Shown piece by piece: positions 54,373-62,964 of a stretch of 64,000 bases of DNA. Position numbers and translations under genes: made by a program. Origin of the DNA: Candidatus Zhuqueibacterota bacterium (lineage in GTDB: Bacteria > Zhuqueibacterota > Zhuqueibacteria > Residuimicrobiales > Krinioviventaceae); assembly GCA_016928775.1 (NCBI GenBank), contig JAFGKD010000013.1, forward strand, positions 90,718-154,717, given 5' to 3'. Position 1 is the stretch's first letter; each line of letters starts with the position of its first letter. The notes under the pieces were generated by a model, which worked only from the letters and a program-made list of their open reading frames with translations, did no database searches and was not told the DNA's origin.

Positions 54373-55935
54373 ATGAAATTTCGTACAATGACGATCGTGG
54401 GCATGGCTTGTCTGTTAGCCGTGCCGTTGTTCGCCCAGAATATGATCATGGGCAGCAATATGGAAGATGAAAGCGCGTGGGAGATTGTTTATTACAACGC
54501 GGAGGAACAGCCGGTTTATGAGTTCAATTACACTGGCGCCACGGTTGACGTCAGCCCGTTACGCGGCGGTGCGCTGCGCATCACCATGGATGATGGCTCT
54601 ACCGGCGGACAGTTGCTCTTGTACCAACGGGTGACCTGTACGGCCGGCAACGAGTACAAGGCTTCGGCGCTGATTAAAATGCTTGACTATGACGCACCTG
54701 AAGGTCAATTAGGACAGTGGTTCCAGTTCTATGTAGCGGTTGAGGAACCGGATCCGACGGCCGGCGATTTTAATCCCGCCGGCACAAAAATGTTCAACAT
54801 CGACTCCTGGATAACAGAACCTAATCTGCTTACTGATTGGGAAGATATCAATGGCTATTTTGAATCCCTGTATTACGAGAGCCACTATGAAACCGCACCC
54901 TATTGGATCTGCCCAGGTGATGCCGGCACAAAAGTTGATGTAACTGTTGGCGTCAAATTCGGTAGTTCAGCAGTTGCAGACGCTTACTTTGATCTCATTT
55001 GTGATGACGTCTGTTTTTATGAAGTAGAGTCGGCGAATATGGTTGAAGGCAGCGATATGGAGAATGAAGACGCGTGGGACGTCATATACTACAACGCAGA
55101 CTCGCAACCCTTTTACGAATTCGTCGATGCTCCGGAAAATTCTCCGCATTACCTTCGCGGCAAGGTTTTGCACGTCATGTTGGAAGAATCCGCCGGCGGC
55201 CAACTCCTTCTTTATCAACGCCTCCCCTTGACCGCAGGTGAAACCTACCGGGCTTCCGGTGCCATCCAGATTATTGATTATTACAGCGATTTTGAACCGG
55301 TCAGTCAGGGTCCGTGGTACCAATTCTATGTTACGGACACTGAACCGGATCCCGCGGCAAGCGACTTTAATCCCGATGGAACCAAAATGTTCGATATTTC
55401 GGCGTGGGATGCGGGTTGCGACATGCTCGATTTCGAACAATTTCAGGGATATTGGGAACAGGTTCGTTGCCTGAGCGAGCAGGAGGCCTCACCGTACTTT
55501 ACGGTACCGGGCGATGCCGGCACGACAACGGATATCACCGTCGGCATCAAATTCGGTCTTTGGGGACCTTCAGAGGGCAGGTTTGAGCTTTATGTTGATG
55601 ATATCCAATTCCTCTGGGCTGATGAATGGAGTGGTTCGGCAGTTGAATTCAAGGCTGATCCGGTATTGCCACAAGATTTCGCTCTTGAACAAAACCATCC
55701 GAATCCCTTTAATCCGACGACGACTATCTCCTTTACGATTCCGGAAACAGCGACCACAAACCTCAGGGTGTACAATACCCTTGGTAAAGAAGTGGCGGAA
55801 TTGGTCAATGGTCACATGCAAGCAGGCCGTCACACGGTTAATCTCGATGTGACCGAGCTGCCGTCCGGTATCTATTACTACACATTGCAGCAAAACAATT
55901 TTTCAGCCACGAAAAAATGCGTGGTTTTGAAATAA
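54373..55935 (+). CDS. Secreted protein with two CBM-like domains and sorting domain
   Basis: 520 residues. GAGGAG precedes the ATG. Signal peptide 1-21 (ending PLFAQN). Two tandem domains of about 195 residues (22-215 and 221-420) share N-M-x-x-GSxMExExAWxxxYYNA, the GGQLLLYQR segment, the DFNPxGTKMF segment and a closing PGDAGTxxDxTVGxKFG. This looks like a carbohydrate-binding-module jelly roll. The sorting domain starts near 435 (QNHPNPFNPTTTISFTIP). No enzyme domain. Followed by a strong terminator. Confidence 0.83.
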   Translation: MKFRTMTIVGMACLLAVPLFAQNMIMGSNMEDESAWEIVYYNAEEQPVYEFNYTGATVDVSPLRGGALRITMDDGSTGGQLLLYQRVTCTAGNEYKASALIKMLDYDAPEGQLGQWFQFYVAVEEPDPTAGDFNPAGTKMFNIDSWITEPNLLTDWEDINGYFESLYYESHYETAPYWICPGDAGTKVDVTVGVKFGSSAVADAYFDLICDDVCFYEVESANMVEGSDMENEDAWDVIYYNADSQPFYEFVDAPENSPHYLRGKVLHVMLEESAGGQLLLYQRLPLTAGETYRASGAIQIIDYYSDFEPVSQGPWYQFYVTDTEPDPAASDFNPDGTKMFDISAWDAGCDMLDFEQFQGYWEQVRCLSEQEASPYFTVPGDAGTTTDITVGIKFGLWGPSEGRFELYVDDIQFLWADEWSGSAVEFKADPVLPQDFALEQNHPNPFNPTTTISFTIPETATTNLRVYNTLGKEVAELVNGHMQAGRHTVNLDVTELPSGIYYYTLQQNNFSATKKCVVLK

Positions 55936-55948
55936 CGGTGCTTTACCC

Positions 55949-55995
55949 AACCTTCGAGGTCTTGAAGACCTCGAAGGTTTTTCTGTTTTTTCATG
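55949..55995 (+). terminator. Rho-independent terminator
   Basis: AACCTTCGAGGTCT (55949-55962) pairs perfectly with AGACCTCGAAGGTT (55966-55979) around TGA, followed by TTTTCTGTTTTTTC. It ends the gene at 54373 and overlaps the 3' end of the convergent aldo/keto reductase gene, for which it may also serve. Confidence 0.92.
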
Positions 55996-56851
55996 CGATG
56001 CTCATCTCGGGAATACGCTGAATCAAATCCCGCATTTCATCCTGATTTTCCTGGCCAATCGTGAACGCATCAACATAATTTTGCCTGAGGACATATTTCA
56101 GGCACTCATTCACTTTATCGCGCAACTGCCCGGCACCGAATATTTTCATGCCAATGACACTTTTTCCCTGGTCGTGCATTTTTTTCAGAACAGGTACGAC
56201 TTTTTCCACTGTGTCATCCATACGTGCGCCAAAGGGATTGATACGCGCCAGATCGACCTGCACCCAGTCAGAATTGGCGGCGGCTTCCAGAGCGCCCAGC
56301 GTATGACAGGAGACGCCATGCGAACGAACAATGCCATCCTGGCGCATCTGTGCCAAAACCTCCATGCCGGCTTGCTTGACAGTCGGCCAGTTGGGATCGG
56401 TCATAAAATGCAAAAGCACAATATCGAGATAGTCTGTGCCGATTTCCTGGCGAAACCGATCGATGTCAGCGCGCATTTCTTCCGCGGTAGTGGCATGCGT
56501 TTTGGTGAGAATGACCACTTTTTCTCTCGGTACGCGCTTTAAAGCCTCTTTCAAATGCGGATGGGTGCCGTATTGATCCGCCGAATCCCAAAAATTGATC
56601 CCGCGTTCATAGGCAGCAAACAATAAATCAGCAACGCCCTGGACACCCAATTTTTGCGTTTGATTGGATCGCCGGTTGACGCCATGCGTGCCGGTCCCCA
56701 TGGCCAGACGCGATGCCTGGAGTCCGGTATTGCCCAGAGCGACAATATCATTCGCGTATTTTTTCTTTGGCTCCGCTGTCGTGAGATTCAGAGGAAGAAA
56801 TAATGCTCCGGCAGTTGCCGCACTGTATTCTAAAAATTGTCTTCTGTTCAT
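55991..56851 (-). CDS. Tat-exported aldo/keto reductase
   Basis: About 286 residues from the ATG at 56851 (GGAG box). Twin-arginine signal NRRQFLEYSAATAGALFLP at residues 2-20. The aldo/keto reductase tetrad is complete: Asp89 and Tyr94 in INFWDSADQYG, Lys117 in VVILTKTH and His148 in IVLLHFM. A VIGMKIFGAG segment sits near the cofactor site. It reduces aldehydes or keto sugars with NAD(P)H; export through Tat implies folding with cofactor in the cytoplasm. The absence of the usual cytoplasmic location makes a periplasmic sugar-redox role plausible. Confidence 0.9.
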   Translation of the reverse strand: MNRRQFLEYSAATAGALFLPLNLTTAEPKKKYANDIVALGNTGLQASRLAMGTGTHGVNRRSNQTQKLGVQGVADLLFAAYERGINFWDSADQYGTHPHLKEALKRVPREKVVILTKTHATTAEEMRADIDRFRQEIGTDYLDIVLLHFMTDPNWPTVKQAGMEVLAQMRQDGIVRSHGVSCHTLGALEAAANSDWVQVDLARINPFGARMDDTVEKVVPVLKKMHDQGKSVIGMKIFGAGQLRDKVNECLKYVLRQNYVDAFTIGQENQDEMRDLIQRIPEMSIA

Positions 56852-57173
56852 ATCTGCTCCACTGTTATTTTCAATCACTTTGCACTGGATAATCGTAAAC
56901 CAATTTGTACGAGCAAATATTTCGTGCAATTGTTAAGGTTCTTGCTACCAAAGGCTGAGGTTTTACCCTTTCCTAGACTTTTTTCTTGCTTTTTTGCTGA
57001 ATTTTTTCTATCTATGGTAGCTTGTTTTTTGCAAATCTGCCACAATATGCCTGCCACAACCTGCAATTGCTGAGAGACGAGTGATGAGGATAGTGCATTT
57101 CTTTTTGATTAACATGACGGTAAAAATTAAAACACATAATTCATATTACATTTAATCAACTAGGAGGTAGCAA
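56852..57173. other. Divergent intergenic region, nothing specific
   Basis: 322 bp between divergent genes. T-rich on the plus strand around 56970-57030. I see no palindrome, promoter or RNA signature I would call, apart from the AGGAGG ribosome binding site just before 57174. Confidence 0.3.
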
Positions 57174-59594
57174 ATGAAGAGGTTGCTATTTATCTTGTTA
57201 TTCGCTGCAATGATGAAAACGTCCGTTTTTGCTGTGGATGTGCGCTACGAGGCCAAAGATGTCAAAAAGGCGCCCGAGAAAGCGCTGCGCGAGCGCAAAA
57301 TGGACGTAACGGATGCATCGCAGCCTGTCGATGATATTCGTATCTCGACCAGCGCCGCTGCCAGCGTCCCGGGTACCATCATTGGCGAAACGGCTTATAA
57401 TTACCAGACCAACGATAATTTGCACGATCGAATCTGGTATGATGTTGCGACGGGTACGATTCACACACAATGGATGTACGGTGATATCGCAGAAGTTCCC
57501 GGATTTATTAACCGCCGTATGTATTATAATTTTTGGGACGGTTCCGTCTGGAAACAGGGTATGGGTGTGCCGATTGAAACACAACGAGCCGGCTACGGTT
57601 CCCTGGCAGTAGATAAAGATAATATTGCTATACCCACATCACATCACACCATCACCAATGAAGAAGCAACGCGTGTGTATTTTGATTTTCAGTCGGGACT
57701 TGGTTTTTTTCAAATGTCCCCGGTGTGGAATGCCCGTACAGACGGCACCAAAGATTTGGAACCCTTTTGGCCGGACGTTGCGGTTGACGGGAATGATGTG
57801 TGGTACGTTACCGCAACCAACAACAATCAGGATGACTGGGTGCGCCTGATCAACGATGTGAATGATAACATCATGTTTTGGCGCTCAACCGATCGCGGTT
57901 TGACCTGGTCCGACTGGATTGTCATGTTTCCGGATACACTCAAATACAGATTAACATCCGGTGCTTCCGGCGCCAATGAAGCCGGTAGCCACCAGGTGGA
58001 AGTGTCCGATACAAACGATGGCACGGTCGGTGTGCTGGTAGCAAATCCGGGACACGACTTTTACTTTTTTGAAAGCGAGGATCGTGGTGTGACCTTCAAA
58101 GAGGGTATTCAAATTCTGAATGCGCCTTTCCCCGATCCTTTGGACTCTTTGGCTTACCCCATTCGTTGGGATGTCATTGTTGATCTCGATTCAACAACCT
58201 TGGCGCCGGTTGATACATCACTGTACCCCTTCACCAGGGATTCGGAAGGCGATACACTGACCTATGCTGAACCGGGTTATCATCGAGCCCCGCATGGGCC
58301 TGCTGATCTGCTTTATGTCAACGGAGAGCCGCATGTCGTGTGGAATGAAACCGTCTGGATCGCAAGAACAGACGGCAATTTTTACTATCCAAATGGAAAC
58401 AGCTTGACGTGGCTCACGCCTTATATCAAATTTCTGAATGGTGACAGCTCACATGTAGAGGGTGGCTTTAGCATCAAACATTGGAGTCCTTCAACAGGTA
58501 TTTCGACGATTTACCTGTACGACCAGACAAACGATGTCTACGCCGGCGTTTTTCAACAATACGTCACCATGCCGCAAATCGGCGTTGATGCAGCCGGCAA
58601 TCTTTATTGTCTGTTTACCAAAGTGAGTGATACGGATACGCTCACCGCGGCTGACGGCATTTCCCAGGCGGAGACTGATTTCGGACCGCTCGCTTTTGGC
58701 CGCATTATGGGTGCCAAATCGACGGATGGCGGTGCAACCTGGGGCGATGTTGTACAATTGACCCCTGAAGAAGATTGTATCCATCAAAACCTGCGTTACG
58801 TCGGTCTTGCCAATAAAAACGGCAATGACGCCATCCATATCATTTTTCAGAATGCACAGAATGTGACGGGTACGGCAATCGGCGGGAATCCCGATCACGG
58901 GACATGGGTTAATGCGGAAATACGCCACTGGGCCATTCCCACATCCTCATTTCCGACGACGAAAACCCAGTTGTGGGGTCCGGATATCGAGCTTGTGACT
59001 GAAACAACCCTGGGCGGTCTGGATTTTGGCGATATTGGTTCAGCCGGTACGGCCACCAAAGTCCTGATGGTTAAAAATGTCGGCGATCAAGACCTTGTCG
59101 TCACCAATGCCTTTAGCGGCGCCGGCGATGTCTTTACGCTTGATCCCGCCAGCTTTACGGTTCCGCCAAACAGCAGTGTGGATGTTAACGTTGTCTTCAA
59201 GCCGAGAACGAATGAGCTGTACGATACCTACATTGCTCTGCCGAACAACGATCCGAACGAATTTAGTATTGGTTTCCCGATAACCGGTGTTGGCGAACCG
59301 ACAGGTGTTGCTGATAGAGGCGCGACACCGAGCGAATACAGCCTGTCGCAAAACTATCCCAACCCGTTCAATCCATCGACCGCGATCCAGTTCAGCGTCG
59401 TGAAAGAAGGTCATGTCAAGTTGGCGGTATATAATACACTCGGCAAAGAGGTGGCCGTGCTCATCGACAAGAATATGCAAGCCGGCACACATCGTTTCGA
59501 TTGGCGACCCAAAGACCTGTCCAGCGGCGTCTATTTTTATCGTTTGACGTCAGGCACTTTTACCGCCACCAATAAAATGATTTTAATGCAGTAA
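57174..59594 (+). CDS. Secreted sialidase-like propeller protein with HYDIN-type and sorting domains
   Basis: 806 residues; AGGAGG at 57163-57168. Signal peptide 1-20 (ending SVFA). The bulk (60-600) has BNR/sialidase-like features with Asp-box-like S-x-D-x-G-x-T-W segments (RSTDRGLTWSDW, KSTDGGATWGDV, ESEDRGVTF), suggesting a six-bladed propeller. Residues about 605-715 are a HYDIN/ASPM-type beta domain (LDFGDIGSAGTATKVLMVKN ... VNVVFKP). The sorting domain begins near 725 (QNYPNPFNPSTAIQFSVV). The catalytic Arg triad of true sialidases is not recognisable, so binding or a different hydrolase activity is possible. Confidence 0.78.
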   Translation: MKRLLFILLFAAMMKTSVFAVDVRYEAKDVKKAPEKALRERKMDVTDASQPVDDIRISTSAAASVPGTIIGETAYNYQTNDNLHDRIWYDVATGTIHTQWMYGDIAEVPGFINRRMYYNFWDGSVWKQGMGVPIETQRAGYGSLAVDKDNIAIPTSHHTITNEEATRVYFDFQSGLGFFQMSPVWNARTDGTKDLEPFWPDVAVDGNDVWYVTATNNNQDDWVRLINDVNDNIMFWRSTDRGLTWSDWIVMFPDTLKYRLTSGASGANEAGSHQVEVSDTNDGTVGVLVANPGHDFYFFESEDRGVTFKEGIQILNAPFPDPLDSLAYPIRWDVIVDLDSTTLAPVDTSLYPFTRDSEGDTLTYAEPGYHRAPHGPADLLYVNGEPHVVWNETVWIARTDGNFYYPNGNSLTWLTPYIKFLNGDSSHVEGGFSIKHWSPSTGISTIYLYDQTNDVYAGVFQQYVTMPQIGVDAAGNLYCLFTKVSDTDTLTAADGISQAETDFGPLAFGRIMGAKSTDGGATWGDVVQLTPEEDCIHQNLRYVGLANKNGNDAIHIIFQNAQNVTGTAIGGNPDHGTWVNAEIRHWAIPTSSFPTTKTQLWGPDIELVTETTLGGLDFGDIGSAGTATKVLMVKNVGDQDLVVTNAFSGAGDVFTLDPASFTVPPNSSVDVNVVFKPRTNELYDTYIALPNNDPNEFSIGFPITGVGEPTGVADRGATPSEYSLSQNYPNPFNPSTAIQFSVVKEGHVKLAVYNTLGKEVAVLIDKNMQAGTHRFDWRPKDLSSGVYFYRLTSGTFTATNKMILMQ

Positions 59595-59921
59595 AATAAA
59601 AATGCTTGATTATTTGATTCAGAAAATGTCAACTTTTTTTTCGATCAGGCTTGTTGGTATGCATGTGAGCATGGAGTGCATTCTCTATGTGAATGCACTC
59701 CAAATTTACACACCAAGACACAGAGGCACGAAGATTGATTTTAAGGTTTTTGTTGCTTTGTGTCTTTGAGTCTTGGTGTGAACGTGCCCGAGGAGCGATT
59801 TAATGGGCTCTGGTATTTTCTGACAGGCAATTTTTGTTCTTGGATATTTAAGCAGTTATCTTATATTTAATTATTCATTCCTGTAATGACGAAAAACTCA
59901 TAGGTCTACGAGAGGTTACGT
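59595..59921. other. Intergenic region with two hairpins
   Basis: 327 bp without a gene. TGGAGTGCATT (59672-59682) pairs with AATGCACTCCA (59692-59702), possibly a weak terminator without a T-run. Then comes the inverted repeat at 59709-59780, listed separately. A GAGAGG site precedes the TonB receptor gene. Confidence 0.5.
59709..59780. repeat. Inverted repeat of a dispersed-repeat type
   Basis: CACACCAAGACACAGAGGCA (59709-59728), extended by CGAAG, is faced by CTTTGTGTCTTTGAGTCTTG (59756-59775), extended by GTGTG. The arms of 25 bases match at most positions. Sequences of this kind recur between genes in many environmental genomes. Confidence 0.6.
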
Positions 59922-62918
59922 ATGAGACGAATCACGTTTTGGTTGATTCTTACCTTTATTTTTGTCTTTGGCTTGCAACCTGGATACGGCGCAACGGTTG
60001 GTAAAATAGTTGGCCAGGTTATCGATAAAGAGACGGGCGATCCACTGCCCGGCTGCAATATCACGATCACCGGAACATCCATGGGCGCAGCAACGGATGC
60101 CAATGGCGTATTCATCATCATCAATGTACCGCCCGGTGTCTACAGCGTCAAAGCCAGCATGATAGGCTATCAGCAGGTGCAACAAACGCAGGTGCGCGTG
60201 AACATGGACAAAACAACCGAGGTGAATTACGAGTTAGCTATTGAGGCTATTGAAGGTGAGACTGTCGAGGTTGTGGCTGAGCGGCCGTTGGTCGAAAAAG
60301 ATGTCACAGTGAAAAAAACCGTCATCAGTGCTTCGGAAATTCGCTCCGCTCCCGTACGGGACTTGACGGAAATGTTCACGTTACAATCAGGTGTCGTGGC
60401 GATTGATTACCAATCGTACGGAATCCCGGGATTTGCCGAGCGCGGTGTCGAGCAGATACACGTGCGCGGTGGTCGATCGGGCGAAATCGGCTATATGTTC
60501 GACGGGCTGTACATTAAAAATCCGACCTATGGCGGCAAAGGTATGGGCACCCGACTGAACAAGTACGCTGTGGAGGAAATGGTGACGGAAACCGGCGTGT
60601 TTAATGCCGAATATGGCGATGCCTTGTCGAGCATGCAGAACTGGATCACCCGAACCGGTGATTTTGAGCGTTACGAAGGCATTTTCCGCTATCAAACTTC
60701 GGAAATTGGCGGTCGACTGGCCAATACCCCGGGCACGTTTTTTTACCCCATGTATCTGGAAGGCTTGAAGGATTTTGCAGGAGCTATTGGTGGTCCAATA
60801 CCGTTTTTGAAAAACAAGGTTTCCTTTTTTATCTCGGGACAGAGCACGGTTGATAATGGTCGAGTACTCGAATTTGATGACAAAACCTGGGTTGAAGGGC
60901 CATTACCGGGCAGCCCGGCGCACCCGGGAAATCCAAATGCCAATTGGCTGCCGCCTCATAATCCAAACGATCCGGATGATCGTTCCGATCCCCTGGACCG
61001 CATCGCGGGGTGGGACGCCCTGGGCTATGAAAAAATCTGGGACGTCTTTGGCAAGTTGGCCTGGAAAATCAGTCCGACGATGAAACTGGTTGCCACCGGC
61101 TGGGTCGTGGATACCGACATGATGCTCTACGGCAACAGTGGCGAATCCATTATTTTCCGCTATTACCCCGAAGGAAAAAACCATACATTGCTGGACTCGG
61201 ATCGCCAGTCTCTGGAATGGACGCATCAGGTGTCGAGCAAAACCTTTTACACCATGCGCGTGGCTCGTTTTTTTCAAAAACGTCGCTATCTGGTACAAAA
61301 CTGGGATCAAGACGGAGATGGCTTTTATGATTGGGTTGAAACACGATTGAGTACAGACCCCTACGATGCCCGACCGAATCCGGATCCCGATACTGAGACG
61401 AGAGTGCCCAAAGACACAGACGGTGACGGCTATCCAGATCAATTTGAAAATAATTTGTCACTTATACGCGACGATATTGATCATGAGCCCCTTCCGGATA
61501 ATGCCTATCAGGATCCGAATATTTATCCTGATCCGAACATCTACCCCATGGGCAATGACTGGCTGGACAGTTGGCAATATAATGGATGGACGGGATATGC
61601 ACCCTATTATGATTATACAATGGAAGGGTCAGGACGCTATTTTCACGAATCCTGGGCTGAAACCTATGAAGCCAAATTTGATATGACCAGCCAGCTCAAT
61701 CTTCATCATCAGATGCAAATCGGCCTTGATGCCAAATATCATGATCTCTATTTTGATGAAGTCCAGCTCCCCTGGTTGCAGCAGCCCTATACGGAATTTT
61801 ATCACAAATACCCCAGCGAATATTCGGCTTATTTGCAGGATAAAATCGAATATCCCTATATGACGATCAATGTCGGATTGCGGTGGGATGCCTATAACTA
61901 CAACACAGATGCCTGGACAGACCCGAATGACCCGAACAGTGAGCTCATTCGAACAAAGTGGCAACATGACATCAGTCCGCGTATCGGCATATCCCATATC
62001 ATCACGGATAAATCAACGTTCACTTTTGGCTATGGCATTTTCCATCAGTTGCCTATATACCGTAATATCTACCTGAATAGTGAACGCGATTTGACCACTT
62101 TCTCCCCGATTATCGGGAATCCATTGCTGAGTGCACAAAAGTTGACCGCGTATGAATTCGGCTTGCACAACCAGTTAGCCGAAGAATGGGTTTTTAGCGT
62201 TGTTGGCTGGATGAAAGAATATAGCGGTTTGAATGCAACCGAACGCGTTCCGGCTTTTCCGTTCAGCTATACAGTGCAAAAAGGTATTGACTATGCGACC
62301 GCGCGCGGTTTTGATTTTACGCTTGAAAAAGTGGCCATGCGAACGAACTGGAGCGGACGGCTGATGTACACCTACTCGGTCGCCAAAGCCAATCGCGCTG
62401 ATCCATGGGAAGGCTATCGAAACACCGACACACCCGAAACGCAACCGAAACGTGAAATCGTAATGTCCTATGATCGTACGCACGACTTTAGCATTATGGC
62501 GGGCTATCGGATTCCCAAAGGGGGCGGGTTTGAATTATTTGGTGCCAAGCCGTTCAGTAATTTTTTGACAAATTTGATTTTTGTTGCGCAAAGTGGCGCG
62601 CCCTATACTCCAACTATTGAAGGTATTCCGCAGGAGACAAACTCGGAACGTATGCCCTGGATCAATTTTGTGATTTTGAGTGGCCAAAAAATTATTCCGA
62701 TCAACAGATTTCGACTCAAATTCGGATTGCAAATTAATAATTTGTTCGATCGCAAAAATGTCTATGATGTTTATAATGAAACCGGCAAGCCGGATGATCC
62801 CGGACGTCGCGCAAACAATCGTGTCGCTTCCGGTCTGAACTCGGATACGGTGTACGATCAGCCATTCTTTTATGGACCGCGACGCAGTATCCAGTTTTTT
62901 ACCGAAATTGAATTCTAA
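59922..62918 (+). CDS. TonB-dependent outer-membrane receptor
   Basis: 998 residues. Signal peptide 1-23. CarboxypepD_reg-like domain at 27-110 (GKIVGQVIDKETGDPLPGCN ... GTSMGAATDANGVF). TonB plug at about 125-260 (PVRDLTEMFTLQSGVVAID, IHVRGGRSGEIGYMFDGLYI). The beta-barrel occupies the remainder and ends in a terminal Phe (FTEIEF). Residues about 462-512, inside the barrel region, carry thrombospondin-type-3-like calcium loops (DQDGDGFYDW, DTDGDGYPDQ), probably in an extracellular loop. It imports a large ligand using TonB energy; a glycan is suggested by neighbours, but there is no SusD-like partner in view. Confidence 0.92.
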   Translation: MRRITFWLILTFIFVFGLQPGYGATVGKIVGQVIDKETGDPLPGCNITITGTSMGAATDANGVFIIINVPPGVYSVKASMIGYQQVQQTQVRVNMDKTTEVNYELAIEAIEGETVEVVAERPLVEKDVTVKKTVISASEIRSAPVRDLTEMFTLQSGVVAIDYQSYGIPGFAERGVEQIHVRGGRSGEIGYMFDGLYIKNPTYGGKGMGTRLNKYAVEEMVTETGVFNAEYGDALSSMQNWITRTGDFERYEGIFRYQTSEIGGRLANTPGTFFYPMYLEGLKDFAGAIGGPIPFLKNKVSFFISGQSTVDNGRVLEFDDKTWVEGPLPGSPAHPGNPNANWLPPHNPNDPDDRSDPLDRIAGWDALGYEKIWDVFGKLAWKISPTMKLVATGWVVDTDMMLYGNSGESIIFRYYPEGKNHTLLDSDRQSLEWTHQVSSKTFYTMRVARFFQKRRYLVQNWDQDGDGFYDWVETRLSTDPYDARPNPDPDTETRVPKDTDGDGYPDQFENNLSLIRDDIDHEPLPDNAYQDPNIYPDPNIYPMGNDWLDSWQYNGWTGYAPYYDYTMEGSGRYFHESWAETYEAKFDMTSQLNLHHQMQIGLDAKYHDLYFDEVQLPWLQQPYTEFYHKYPSEYSAYLQDKIEYPYMTINVGLRWDAYNYNTDAWTDPNDPNSELIRTKWQHDISPRIGISHIITDKSTFTFGYGIFHQLPIYRNIYLNSERDLTTFSPIIGNPLLSAQKLTAYEFGLHNQLAEEWVFSVVGWMKEYSGLNATERVPAFPFSYTVQKGIDYATARGFDFTLEKVAMRTNWSGRLMYTYSVAKANRADPWEGYRNTDTPETQPKREIVMSYDRTHDFSIMAGYRIPKGGGFELFGAKPFSNFLTNLIFVAQSGAPYTPTIEGIPQETNSERMPWINFVILSGQKIIPINRFRLKFGLQINNLFDRKNVYDVYNETGKPDDPGRRANNRVASGLNSDTVYDQPFFYGPRRSIQFFTEIEF

Positions 62919-62964
62919 AATGTGCACAACATCTATCGTGCTTGAAAAATTACGAGGTTACTGT

